64,000 nt of DNA from Labia minor (Eukaryota > Arthropoda > Insecta > Dermaptera > Spongiphoridae), in contig OY720347.1 in the NCBI GenBank assembly GCA_963082975.1, positions 15,544,225-15,608,224 on the forward strand, read 5' to 3'. Positions 1 through 12,200 of this stretch are shown piece after piece. The notes under the pieces were generated by a model that saw only the letters and a list, made by a program, of their open reading frames with translations, was not told where the DNA came from and made no database searches. The position numbers and the translations under genes are program-made. Within the stretch, counting starts at the first letter, position 1, and each line of letters opens with the position of its first letter.

Positions 1-236
1 AATTAAATGTATGTTTATTTTATCTAATGATATTCCTTAATTTAAATTATGAGAAAACTCAGCTGAAGAAATATTAGACTTACACTTTAAGATAATAAAG
101 ATAATATATACCTAATTATTTCATTTCATTTAAATTATTTATGGATGATAAAACACATATCAATCATTGAGATAGATAATTGTTAATTGTTAATTAATAT
201 ATTATGTAATAGACCTAAAACACTCTCTGAAATAAT

Positions 237-477
237 CAGTGATATATTGGTAAAATAAGAAATAAGGGAACGCATAGTGGGAGCAAAAAATAGTCCTATT
301 TTCAGCAAAAAAAAAACTATTTTTTTCCATATAAGTTTTTTTTTTCTTATTCTTACTATACAAAATATTAACGAACACAAAAATAAATTTTAACATTAGA
401 TTTAAGTGGGAGTTGTCGGAATATGAAAAAGTACTCGAAAGCAATCCAGTTCTGAAAAAAGGTAAGGGAACGTCGTT
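237..477 (-). mobile_element. hAT-type MITE (family 1), truncated
   Basis: Inverted copy of the MITE seen intact at 47472-47736. It starts CAGTGATATATTGGTAAAA and runs through the shared GGGAACGCATAGTGGGAGCA block, but stops at about 477, before the last 30 bases that would form the other terminus. The open frames here are spurious. Confidence 0.65.
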
Positions 478-790
478 TTCATTTTCCTTTCTAGAAATAA
501 AAAATATTTTACTTTAATCTTACAATTAGTAGCACTTTTTAGCAAGAATAAGAATTATTAATTTTAAAAAAGAATCATATATTAGTTTCCTTACAATCTT
601 TTACTTTTGTATTGTATAATAATATTCGCGAACTAACAAATAACCATTTATATTTTTTAAGCTATTTAACTTTATAATTTACTTTTTTAAACTGGTGTAA
701 ATTGTAAGATATTTCATGATCCATAATAAATTTAATTTAATTCAAATAATTTTAATCAGGAATGGTGAATGAGACGTTTGGAAAATAGAA

Positions 791-1309
791 AAAAATGAGC
801 TGTGGTCAGACACAGAACCGACAGATGAATTGAAATAAATTAATTTCCAAACAACATTACGAGTATATCCTTTATATATAAAGTATAAAATAAGAAAAAA
901 AATTTTAAAACTTGAATTAAAATGACTAAATGATATTATCTTGGATTTTATTTTTAGTTTAATTACTCAAATATTAATTACTACTATATTTTAAGTGAAA
1001 TATTTTCCGACAATGAATATAAAATTAATATTTTGTAAACTTCCACTTCCGGTTTCTGGATGTACACCAAAAGTTGATGAATTGATGTTACTAAAGCATT
1101 AAGTAAATATGTCAAATTTTATCATAATCCGTTGAGCCGTTCAAGCTATGTATGGACATGCAACGGACGGATAGACGGACAGACATCATGTTGAAATACT
1201 TTTTTCTGTTATCAAAATGCATGATTCGTGGAGATATGTAAAAATCTCAACATGTGAAATTTGTTGTAAAAACAATACCTACCTTTCCTATCATCGGTCG
1301 GTAAAAATG
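791..1309 (+). repeat. Interspersed repeat family A, copy 1
   Basis: About 520 bp. It begins GAGCTGTGGTCAGACACAGA, contains CCACTTCCGGTTTCTGGATG, an AAATTTTATCATAATCCGTT motif followed by a (GGAC)n stretch, and the hairpin ATTCGTGGAGATATG...ATCTCAACATGTG. It ends CTATCATCGGTCGGTAAAAA. The start motif ACCGACCGACGAT of better copies is the inverse of the end motif ATCGTCGGTCGG, suggesting short terminal inverted repeats. No coding capacity. Confidence 0.7.
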
Positions 1310-2394
1310 TCTTTTCTTTCAATAAAGAATGATATTTTCCATTTTAATAGTTACCACTTTACTCATTTATTTATTTATGGGTTTTCTTGAGAATTTTTTT
1401 CATTATAATTTATTTTCATATTTAATTTAAATATTTATTATTCATTATTTATTATTGTAATTTTTTTAATTAATTTTAATATGAGGTTTATTTTATTTAT
1501 AAATTTATCATTAAAAATGTAAATATATTTAGTCAAATTTATACAAATTTACATTTGTACTAATAATTATTTTGTATTTACCTGCGAATAAGTTATACTT
1601 AATTTTCAAATACTTCTTATTCTATGTACATGTTGAATTTATTATTGATTTTACAAATTCCATCTTAAAATATCTTATATACTTCTATAGACTAATAATT
1701 ACTTAAATATTAATTAATAATTAATCAAATTAGAGCTTTTACAATTTTATTAACAAAAAATTATATATTACAATATGTTATATCGTGACACGAAAATAGA
1801 TAAAAAAATATATAAAATTAACTAATAAAAATTTATAAGAATTATCAAAAAATTTAAAAACAAAATTAAACGACAAAACAGATTAAAAAATTTCAAATAT
1901 TTTTATGAAAAAAATCTAAAATAATAAACCTAACTAATAACTAACTAATAAATATCAACTAATAATTTATAAAAAAAAAAAATAAAGGACAAAATTTATG
2001 AAAAAATTCTTAAATACTATGAAATTATACATGCCTTAAATTATTAAAAGCTCTCCAATGTTTATTCAATTTCTCTTAAATAAAAGAAATAATTTATTAA
2101 AGTTTCTTCATTTAAAGAATGGTAAATATATATCGTAATTTATAATTATAAAATATTATTAAAATCAATATTTTTATAAATTTATTTTGAAATTAAATTA
2201 AAAATGAACTAAACATTTTAAAATATTTTCTGTCAACTGTGCTGTAAAGCGCTGATGTGTTGATTTAAGGAAACGCTGTCTGACGTAGTTGTTGACGTCA
2301 CTTAAATTTATTAAAAATTGTAAATGCTATCTTTTGATTAATTTATAAATAATATTTAAGTAATTACTAGCATACGTGTTATTCTGATGAATAA

Positions 2395-2495
2395 GCTATA
2401 TTAATGTAAAGTTTCATTAAAATCCATTCATTAGTTTTTGCGTGAAAGAGCAAGAGACATCCTCACAAACATTCACCTTTAATAATATATATATC
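2395..2495 (+). repeat. Remnant of an insect microsatellite-associated repeat
   Basis: Contains AAGTTTCATTAAAATCCATT followed by AGTTTTTGCGTGAAAGAG and CACAAACATTCACC. This wording recurs in many insect interspersed elements. Only about 100 bp remain. Confidence 0.45.
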
Positions 2496-2789
2496 ACGTA
2501 TATATTGTTGTGTAAATCTCAATCTTTATATTTTTTCCAGAAATTTATTATTGTATCTGATGAAATAGTATATCCAAAATTTAAATGATATATTATAACT
2601 AGTAGGAGAATAATATTGTAGTATTCATCTACAATATTATTATCAGTCATAAAATGGTTTTCATTAAAAAAAAGATCCATAATTATTGTATGTTCATTTT
2701 TAAGGATGAAAATGTATGATCATTTGAAGAATTCAATTGCCTCAACTCTACTCAGCCCCTCCTGAATCAAATAAGTCAATTTTTAAACC

Positions 2790-3060
2790 TCTCTATTGAA
2801 TACGACAATAGAATTTGGTGCGTGTTGCGACTGACAAGGCAACGATCGCTTTACAGGTTTCGCCACTCCCAACATTTCTCATCTCACAAGCTTTTTGGTA
2901 GGAGCTTTGCTCACAAATTATCCCGACGTGATTTTGTGGTGGAATCGAGCATAGGGTTTCGTTTGGTACTACTCCACCCCCCCCCCCCTCCACACTCTTT
3001 CCTTCCACTGTATCTAAGTGACTTTTTGACAGCCGGCCTATAGCTATTGCAATCGAATAG
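2790..3060. other. GC-richer island with C12 tract, unidentified
   Basis: About 270 bp of balanced composition in otherwise A+T-rich DNA, including a run of about a dozen C residues near 2977-2988. Open frames exist on both strands but none resembles a protein I know. The flanks 1310-2394 and 3061-3660 are AT-rich with nothing recognised. Confidence 0.4.
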
Positions 3061-3663
3061 GCCAATTACTCTAATGATGTCTATCGGATAAACTTGAGAA
3101 GATACACAAGGATAAGACTTTCGCTATTGATACATGGAAGAGTTTGTTTTTTTTTGCTTCTTGAACTAAAGGGATTATCAATTGGAATCATCAAATAATA
3201 ATAATAGAAGAAAAAAAACATATTCTATTATAACTTGAATTTTTTGATATTTTATTTTTTTTTCTATTATTGTATACAAATTTAATAATAATAATGATTA
3301 TTATTATTATAATTATGTCATTCAATTAAATGAAGATTGGATTGCTATTTAAATTTATTTCTTATATTTCTATATGAGAAAATAACAAAAGATTTTATCA
3401 ATATTTATTCAAAATATCTAGTAATTATTTTTTTAGTAAATTAATAAATGAACAAAATATTAGAATACGATTTATTAATCGTATTTTTAATTGTTTTTTT
3501 TTAATATTAATTACTTATAGTAATTATTATTTAGTAATTATTTATATTTATATCACACATGTGAAAATGGATTAAATTAAATATCAATTTTTATAATATC
3601 CATGATTTTTTACATGAATTAAATTGTATTTTTTACGTTATTTTCAATATTTAATCATTTTTA

Positions 3664-4175
3664 CTATCTCGCCAGAGATTGTATTGCGATCACGAAAATT
3701 TTCGATGTCGAGATTTTGATGTTTTTAAACGTTTTGAAGGTCCCTGAGTCATCAAGGTTGAGAAAAATGTATGTGTATGTGTATATGTGTGTGTGTATGT
3801 AGACAAGATTATGCAAAAACGGTTTGAGCTAGAATAATGAAATTTGGTGGCCTTATTCAAAATTCGTAGTTTTCTATCAACTTTTGAGAAATGTAGCTCA
3901 ACCGGAAGAGGGTCATTTCCTTCAACGTTTTGATTTTTTTCCCTCTAAACTGACAGTAAAAATAAAAATATATGTTTGATAGTCTTTCACATGATTAAAA
4001 ATTGTATAAAACTGCTATATATAGAATTTCAGCTTGATTGAATTGCTGAAAGTACCGGAATTAATTTTTTAACACGTTGACTGCCAATCACACCCCAGCA
4101 CGTAACGTGGTGTCATCAACAAAGAGCCAAACTCGCGCTGGTTTAATAAATATTATTTATTAATAGGTAATAGTA
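3664..4175 (-). repeat. Interspersed repeat family B, copy 1
   Basis: Starts TACTATCTCGCCAGAGATTG. It contains GATGTCGAGATTTTGATGTT, a (GT)n microsatellite, GCAAAAACGGTTTGAGCTAG, AGTAGCTCAACCGGAAGAGG-like text (GTAGCTCAACCGGAAGAGG at 3893-3911) and TCATCAACAAAGAGCCAAAC near the other end. Further copies lie at 36602, 40545 and 50350. No coding capacity. Confidence 0.7.
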
Positions 4176-4527
4176 ATAAATATTTAATATTGATTGTTTT
4201 ACATTTATTCTACCCTTATTGATGATTATGAAGGCGCCATTGGGTGTGTGGGTAGCGAACCTGTAGCCTTTCCTGGTGAGTAAAACAATCACAACCCTGA
4301 TTATATGTATATTAATCTTAAAATATGCTTAAGTAAAAAAAAGAAAACAAATGTAAATAAAATTTAATATAATTAAGTAAAATTGCAATAGCGTATCAAT
4401 AAATGATCGCAAAAGAAACAATTTAATCTTGTAAATATTGTAACTTTCATCCTTTGTATGTTCTGATAATCAACTATTGTAAAAATTTTGGCTAATAAAC
4501 ATACTCTTTATATTGAAAAAAAAAAAA

Positions 4528-4712
4528 ATTGGCAGCGAACCTGCCTCACATTCACATGGTCCCGGGTTCAAGTCTCGGGCCTAGCAAGGGAATTTCCCTA
4601 GCTGGTGTCTATGGGGGAAAGCTACTTGATAGCGCCTCCGATCAAGAAAATCAAGGTAAAGGTTGATAGGCGTTGTCCTTGCGTAGGACTTACAAAGTCA
4701 GAGGTTTTTTTT
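4528..4712 (+). repeat. tRNA-like SINE, copy 1
   Basis: B-box-like GGGTTCAAGTCTCGGGCC, then AGCTACTTGATAGCGCCTCC, GATCAAGAAAATCAAGGTAA and a 3' end CAAAGTCAGAGG followed by a T-run. A second, inverted copy is at 13477-13698. A separate AATAAA-like signal and A-tract lie just upstream (4490-4520), suggesting that an older retroposon end is juxtaposed. Confidence 0.6.
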
Positions 4713-5085
4713 TAGTTAATTAATTAAATTATTTAAATATTCACTAAGGTTTTTTTTTAATATTTGCACAAAGCTTTTTTATTGATGATTATGTTTATGT
4801 TTAATAATAAAATGTGATTAATTTTAACTTTTAATGGAATACACTTAAATATAACATTATAATAATTTTATAATTTTTGTTAATAATTTTATCAAATTGT
4901 CTTTTACTTATTTTTAGATAATTTATAAAATATTATTTTAGTAACTGTAATATTAAGAACTTATTTTTGGAAATTATTTGAATGTCGAATACCAATTAAT
5001 CGGGGAAGCTTGATTACTGTCTGTTGTATTTACTTAGTCGAGGGATCGCCTTGTTGACTATTTGGCGTCGTCTTTTACAACCCTT

Positions 5086-5123
<38 letters not shown>

Positions 5124-5719
5124 GATGGGGTTGCTTTGATCCCATAAATTGCCACGAAGCTATTACTTTATAAAACATAGGGTAGTAAAGAAAAAACATT
5201 TTTCCTGTTATATTATTTTATTTAAAACTTGACATTAAAGAGAGAAAAAAATATTAAAATGTTTGTTTAAAAAATTATTCATTAAAAAAAATGCATTAAT
5301 TCATTTTCTTTAAAAGATTAGGGTATTATTACTACTTCATTTATTTAAATGAATAATTCTGTTAAAAAAAATAATTATCTAAAATTTAAAAAAATAATAA
5401 CTTCAAGTAAGATTTATTCATTATCATAATTAAAATTCATGAAAAAAATTTTTTATATCAAATTTATATAAAAAAAATACTATAATTATTGGATTTCTGA
5501 TCTTTTTGATTACAATATCACTACAATTCAGCATTAATGAAATTTTTACTAAAATACTTCATTAGAATATAGTTTTTCTATAAATTTATTGAAATAGTTA
5601 ATTAATATGTGAGTAGTTTACTTTTTCTTAAAATATTCTGGTTTCCAAATTATAGTTAAAAATGTATTCGTTTGAAAGTTTGATAGTAGATTTGAAGAAG
5701 TCGAATGAAATTAAATAAG
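4713..5719. other. AT-rich intergenic DNA
   Basis: Only low-complexity sequence: poly-A and poly-T tracts and a (TA)n microsatellite at about 5089-5120. A short mixed-composition patch at 5000-5080 is unidentified. No gene seen. Confidence 0.6.
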
Positions 5720-6340
5720 TTGACCTGTGGCCAGGTCCGAACCGACCGACGGTTTGAAGTAAATTAATTTCCAGCTACAGAAACAATTTCAAATAACTTT
5801 AATATATCTATTAATGTAATAAAAAACAGATATGGATATAACATAAATATTTTTAATTTTATTATATTTACAAAATATATGTAAGACGAGGCTGTGACGT
5901 CATGAATGGCTGGATGACGTCATATAATTTTAAATTAAGAAAAAACTAATAAAGATGATTTTTCTCGAGGGTAAAACCAATACAAAGTGCATGATTCGTG
6001 GTGATATGTAAAAAATCTCCTCATGTGAAATTTGGTGTGAAAATAACCCTTCCCTTCCTATCGTCGATCGCTAATACTACCACTTCCGGTTTCCGGATTT
6101 GCACCACAAGTTGATCAATTCATCATACTGATGCATTAAGTAAATATACCAAATTTCATCAAAATCCGTTTAGCTGTTCAAGCTGTACACATCTATACGG
6201 ACGGACGGACGGACAGACATCATGTTAAAAATACTTTTTTATCTTAAGAAAATGCATGATTCGTGGAGATATATAAAAATCTCCACATGTGAAATTTGGT
6301 GTGAAAACAATACCTCCATTACTATCGTCGGTCGATAAAA
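5720..6340 (+). repeat. Interspersed repeat family A, copy 2
   Basis: Long version of family A (about 620 bp). It starts TGACCTGTGGCCAGGTCCGA and has a duplicated inner module, with the GTGCATGATTCGTGGTGATA hairpin occurring twice. It carries a clean (GGAC)n run at about 6198-6217. It ends CTATCGTCGGTCGATAAAAA, directly against the next copy. Confidence 0.75.
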
Positions 6341-6821
6341 ATGAGCTGTAACCAGACCCAGAACCAACCGACCGATGATTTGAAATAAATTAATTTCCAA
6401 ACAACATTATATATATAATTATATATTTATATAAATAAAATATAAAAAAAAATATTTTTCAAACTTGAGTTAAAATGACTGTCTTGGTTTTTATTTTTAG
6501 TTTAATTACACTCAATTATTAATTAATACTATATTTTAAGTGAACGAATATAAAATTAATACTTTATAAACTACCACTTCCAGTTCCCGGATATATTTTT
6601 TTTTTTTTTTTTTTTTTTTGCTTAGACTAAGGAGAAGCGAAAATGCCAAAAGCTCGGCCCAGACTGAAGTCATCCGAAAGGGTTCCGGTCTGGGATTCTC
6701 CGTGGCCCACAGGAGAGTGTTTTTAGTGAGGTAAAAATCCCACATAACCAGGAGGGGCGCATCTCTGCTTTAGACTAAGCACTCCCCACTGGTACCTTAT
6801 GAAGGTTTTTCAACTCCTGTA

Positions 6822-6855
<34 letters not shown>

Positions 6856-7033
6856 CCCGGATATATACCAAAAGTTGATGAATTGATGCTACTGATGCAT
6901 TAAGTAAATATGCCCCAAATTTTATCAAATCCGTTCAAGCTGTACACGACTATACGGATACATAATGGTCAGACGTTCAGATATCATGCTAAAAATACTT
7001 TTTTTTTGTTAACAGAATGCATGATTCGTGAAG
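6341..7033 (+). repeat. Interspersed repeat family A, copy 3, interrupted
   Basis: Begins GAGCTGTAACCAGACCCAGA right after copy 2, so the two are head-to-tail. It is interrupted at 6597-6851 by a retroposon and ends within the terminal hairpin (TGCATGATTCGTGAAG), so it is 3'-truncated. Confidence 0.75.
6597..6851. mobile_element. Short retroposon with 15-bp target-site duplication
   Basis: A 255-bp insert in repeat A flanked by exact copies of AGTTCCCGGATATAT (6582-6596 and 6852-6866). It starts with a long T-run and ends with a long A-run, with a GC-rich core between (CTCGGCCCAGACTGAAGTCA and GGTTCCGGTCTGGGATTCTC). The duplication length fits LINE-type target-primed insertion. A homopolymer at both ends leaves the orientation open. 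The open frame over the core is spurious. Confidence 0.75.
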
Positions 7034-7199
7034 TAAAAGTTGCTTATATTAATTTCCGTATTCGTAAATATCTCTAATATTAATAATTAATTTTGAATTT
7101 AATGAAATTGTTTGTTTATTATTAAATAATATCATTAAATTATATACCTTGGCAAAGTTTTAGTAGTAATGATAAGTAATAAGAGACGCATTAGAACAA

Positions 7200-7570
7200 T
7201 TAGATTCGAATTCAAAGAGCCATTGACGAGGCTAGGAGCGTCCATCTGAGAGGAAGCAATCAATTAAATTCCAATCTATTTGGGGGAGGCATTTTGCATT
7301 TAGGCCCTTGAGTTATTAATTGTGCCATCACTGCTCTTCTCGATTAACCACATGGGGAACCACAAGCTTCACCTCATTATATTGCACCCTCTTGAATTTT
7401 CAGCTTGAGCAACTATTTCGATACCAGTTAGATAAACTTGGTAACCGCAAGTCATTCTTCTTTGAAGTAAAGAGGAAAACAATAGTGATGTATTTCTTAT
7501 AGGGAATGCGGTCTCCCTAAACGCCAGGCTATTAGAATCCCTTTTAAATGAACGTTAAATGCTGTTAAAA
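7200..7570. other. GC-richer island, unidentified
   Basis: Mixed-composition DNA (AGGCTAGGAGCGTCCATCTG, GGAACCACAAGCTTCACCTC and similar) without repeats I can match elsewhere in the window and without a recognisable protein. The 60-residue frame inside is not convincing. Confidence 0.4.
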
Positions 7571-7962
7571 TGCGTCTTTGCCGGGGAGAAACATAAGTCT
7601 TTTCTTTAACAAAAGAACATACTCTTGATCAAGCACTTGTTAGGCATAAGTTTTAATGGGTTATTACATAGAACATTTATTCACACTAAATGATGACCAT
7701 CCAAATATCATTTATATTATCATAAATAAATAGTTACTTTAAAGTGGCTTATATCCATAAGCGTAAATGAATAAATTTTTATAAACAAAAAAAATTTAAT
7801 AAATTAAAAAAAAAATGATTTTTTTTTATTTTAATTTGTCAAACTTGTCTTTAAGAACTACTTTTATGTGGGTAAAGAAAATTTGATCAATAGAAACATC
7901 AGTTATATAAATAAATTATATCACATTTCATTTAATATTCTACAAATTATAGTTCTAATTTT

Positions 7963-8503
7963 GGTAATTGTACAGATTAATTGTCATGTCATGAATTTGG
8001 ATAAAACTTTACCAGTGCATTCCTTTTTTAATTCCAAAGAAAGTTTCGTAATTAAATTTTCCAGGTCGCTTCTAGTTTACGAGATAATATTATTAAAATT
8101 TGCATATACATTCAATTTAGCTATCATATTTATAATGTTTTATTGATTTGGCCACTAGAGGGCTTCACTAATTTTCAAGATTTTTTTAGTTCGGCTTGTA
8201 TATAAAAAAATTAAAAAATTAATTAATTAAATAATTTTTCTATATCCAAACTGAACCGAACAAAACCGAAAATTAGTGAATAAATGAATAATTAGTGAAT
8301 TAGTCAATAAAACATTACTTAATGGCTGAACATTTCGACGTTCATAATCAGCTAATTTGTAAAACTTAAAAATTGTTTATCTCGTAAACTAGAAGAGACC
8401 GGGAAATATTGCATAAGGAAAGTTTCTTTGGAATTCAAAAAGAAATTCACTGGTAAAGTTTTATTCAAATTAATGACATGACAATTAATCTGTACAAATG
8501 CCC
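7963..8503. mobile_element. Palindromic element (family C), long inverted arms
   Basis: Arms 7963-8093 and 8377-8503 are imperfect inverted copies: GGTAATTGTACAGATTAATT at the left pairs with AATTAATCTGTACAAATGCC at the right, and the inner ends CTAGTTTACGAGATAA and TTATCTCGTAAACTAG match. A 280-bp AT-rich loop separates them. A shorter relative is at 60513-60772. The 92-residue frame here is a by-product. Confidence 0.7.
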
Positions 8504-9236
8504 TAATTTTAAACATTTTGTTAGTTTAGTAAGATAGAGCGGGCTTGTTACAAGTTTTATACCTTCATTGATGGAATTGAAAAGTGATTGCTGTATTATT
8601 AATGTGTAATTATGGAATCTTTGCTGTTTTAATGAATGAAGGAGTTAAAATTGTAACAATTGACAAAACAAAATTGTATAATATATTAATATATTTTTTA
8701 TTTTTTTTAATTAAATAGTGAAAATGGCATTGTGGATGGTTGTCACAATAGAGTTTTGTGTTAGGGTATGTTTTTGATAGAACAGAGCCAAAAAAATATT
8801 AGAAATAAAATTATCTAAGAATTACTTGTCAATTCTTTTATTTATTTCTCAACCAGTATTAGCCAAATAAATCATCATTATAATTATATGTTAACGTAAC
8901 ATAACATAACATAGGAAAGTAGACTCATATTTTATAATAACAATAATAAATAAATAAATATGATAAAGAAGTAAGTAATGAAAGTAACTAGCAAGCACCA
9001 AACGAGGGAATTGAAGTTGATTGGAATTATGAATCTTTATGAGAAGTCAAAGTATTACAAAAGATATTTGATATAAAATTTTATCTCACAAAATATAAAA
9101 TTGAAGAATAAATAGTGTGTTATAATTTGTATTTATATTCTATATTTTTTAATAATTTTAACTTTAAGAGTTAATCTAAGTATATAATAATTGTAACTAT
9201 TTGAGAAATTTTAAAATATAGCATACGTATATGCTA
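8504..9236. other. AT-rich intergenic DNA 3' of the receptor gene
   Basis: No gene or recognised repeat beyond a short direct repeat (ACGTAACATAACATAACATA at 8894-8913). This is the expected 3' UTR and downstream region of the minus-strand receptor; no clear AATAAA is visible on that strand in the first 150 bases. Confidence 0.5.
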
Positions 9237-12200
9237 TTATTTACAACATCTTATTTTTTTAATTTTAGCTATGATCAATTCGTATATAAACATCAAAGTA
9301 GAACCAATTAATCCTATTAAAAGTAAAGAAAGAGCAGCTTGAATATGCTCGATTCGTAAAGGTGTTTCTTTTGGTTGATCCACCTAAAAACAAACTTAAA
9401 TTTATTAATTTAATATTTCAATTATATTCATAAAAACATATTTAATCATTAATAAAAATCATTTTCAGAATAAAGATAAATAATTTTAATAATTTGATTA
9501 AATCCAAATTGAATATAAAATAAGTTAGCTGTGGCCAGGCACAGAACCGACCGACGATTTGAAATAAATTAATATCCAAACAACTGTCCTGCCCACCGTA
9601 GCCTTCCCGATTTTATAATTCTAACTATATCTGGAGATGCATAAAGGTCAATTCCTCATTATGCAGTCTCCGCCATTCCCCGGTGACCTCATCTTTCTTT
9701 GGCCCATGAATGCTTAGCAGAATCATACAATTTTCTTTTCTTTTTAGTATAATTAATTAATTATTAATTACTACTATATTTTAAATGAAATATCTTGGGA
9801 CAATGAATATAAAATTAATACTTTGTAAACTACCACTTCCGGTTTCCGGATATACACCAAAAGTTGATTAATTCATGTTACTGATGCATTAAGTAAATTT
9901 ACCAAATTTTTTCAAAATCCTTTGAGTCGTTCACACACATCTATACGGATACACAGACGGACAGAGGGACAGACCGACAGACATCATGCTAAAAATACTT
10001 TTTTCTGTTAAGAAAATGCATGATTCGTGGAGATATGTAAAAATCTCCACATGTGAAATTTGGTGTGAAAACAATACCTTCCCATACTATCGTCGGTCGG
10101 TAAAAATATACAACTTAATTAAAAACTCGGTAAATCTTCAAGTTGATTGATATAATTGCTATATTTTGAGCATTTAGGTTGTTATGTCATCATTAGAAGC
10201 TTTGTGATTTGAGAAAAGAAGAAAACTTTTGATTCTTATTTTCTTAAATTATAAATAATTTATTAGAAATTACTTACATATCGACTATTTCTAATAGCAA
10301 TCTGAAGTCTAGTATCCATACTATGAAGCACTGAAACTTCTGTCAAATAAAGAGTGATGCCACCCTCCCAAAGGCGGCTCATCACTTGATTTAGATAAAA
10401 AAGGTAGGGTGAATGCTTCCTCAACATGATAACTTCGTATTCCCAGAAGAGATATTCTTTCATGATTCGCAGATAAGGTATTATGTCTTCCGTTACATAG
10501 TCCATCAGTGCATAATGATCTAAGTTGCAAAAGAAGGTTGTTTTCTCTTAAAATATGCCAAGATTCTAGTGTATAGAATTCTCATTCAAGTCAGAACCTC
10601 TCTCAACAATATTCATTTTTTTACAATATATACGAAGGTACATGCATTTTTATTAAATTCATATACTTAATATGAGTCAATGGAATCAAAAAAAAGAAAA
10701 ATTTTTCGAATTATTTTTAAACCTAAAAAATCTAAGAAATTTATTTTCTTTATAATCGAATTTTATAAAAATTATATTTATACCCCCAAATCCTTGAAAA
10801 TGGCATAAATATGACCTAGATAAATTGGATGGTACAAAATTCTAGAAAATATAATTTTAATTTGTGATACGCTTAATTAAATAATTCTGAAAATATGTAT
10901 TAAAATAATTTCTCAATAGATTTTAAATTTCTATAATTTGAAAGTTTATATTAAATTTCAATTAATTAAAATAAAGTGGTTTTATTTATTTAAAGTATTC
11001 AACTGGAATGAAAAAAAAAACAATAGAAAAAGGAAATGAAGGGAAAATATTTATTTAATAATTTAAAATGAAACAAATTATAGGAAAAAAATAAATAAAT
11101 ATTAAATAAATATTTATTTTATTTTTGAAAAGAAATTACCACTTGTTTGCTTTTGCTTCGAACGAGAAATAAACGTTGGGGAAATTAACTTTTAAATTAC
11201 TTAAAGAAATTGGTTTCAAAACTCTCCCCTTAAAATAGATGTAAATGTTCATTCAAAAAAACCTATTAACAAAATAAAGGATAGCAGTCTAAAAAGTCAT
11301 TCGAAATAATATATATAAATACATATATATATACTCGTATATAATTCTATTAATTTCAAAATGAATTATTTGTCTTATTTAAACTCATATATTAAAAACA
11401 GAGATGAAACTCAGAAGTACTATTAGAATTTAGTAGGACGAACAAATTTAAAAATAAAGAAAAAATATAGAAATTAATTTTTTGAATGAATACAATACAA
11501 ATTTTATATGACAATATTAAATGGCTCAACTTTCCACATCAGTGCATTTCTTTTTTTTTTTTGGTGAGATAAAAACAATTAAGATACTCTCATATATATT
11601 TATATTAATATATATAATTTATATAAGTTACAGACTCAGATTCTGCAACTCCAAGAGAATGACGCCATGAATTCTGCAAGCTCATCACTAAACTAATTAT
11701 AAAAGGAGGCGCTAATCAGTTATTTGTTAACTCACTTCATAGCCGGAGTCTCTGCAGGTTTGACAAGGGATTCTTTGAATCACCTGCATTTGTTAGCAAT
11801 TCACATACAAATAATCGTTATATTGTAACACAAAATCAGCTTTCAGTGATCTCTTTGCTTAACCGTGTTAACAAGCACATTTAGGGAGAAATAATAAGAA
11901 AATTTATTAAATATTTTTATAATCAATTTGTATAATCATTACAATAAATAAAATAAAAAATTAAAACATTGTTTTGGCAGAACATCTCATTACCGTTAAC
12001 TGGTGTGAAATACTTTTTTAAAAACTGTTTCATTGAGTTTGAAACATAACTTAACTTGTGTATATTCGCTAAAATCTAATAATCTTAAACAATTTCCATT
12101 AATATTTGCATATTGAATCAAAACTATAATTTTTTATATTAGAATATTTGAGTATTTGATTGATGAAGTAGAACATATTCTCATAACATATTTCATCTGA

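Noticed and set aside
2822..3065. Overlapping frames on both strands around the C12 tract
   Set aside because: Both contain homopolymer-derived runs (proline on one strand, glycine on the other) and no known motif.
4528..4712. A genuine tRNA gene
   Set aside because: Only a B-box-like segment is convincing; no cloverleaf can be drawn, and a second similar copy with a T-run tail points to a SINE.
7868..8146. 92-residue plus-strand frame
   Set aside because: Lies across the arm and loop of the palindromic family C element; composition is random AT.
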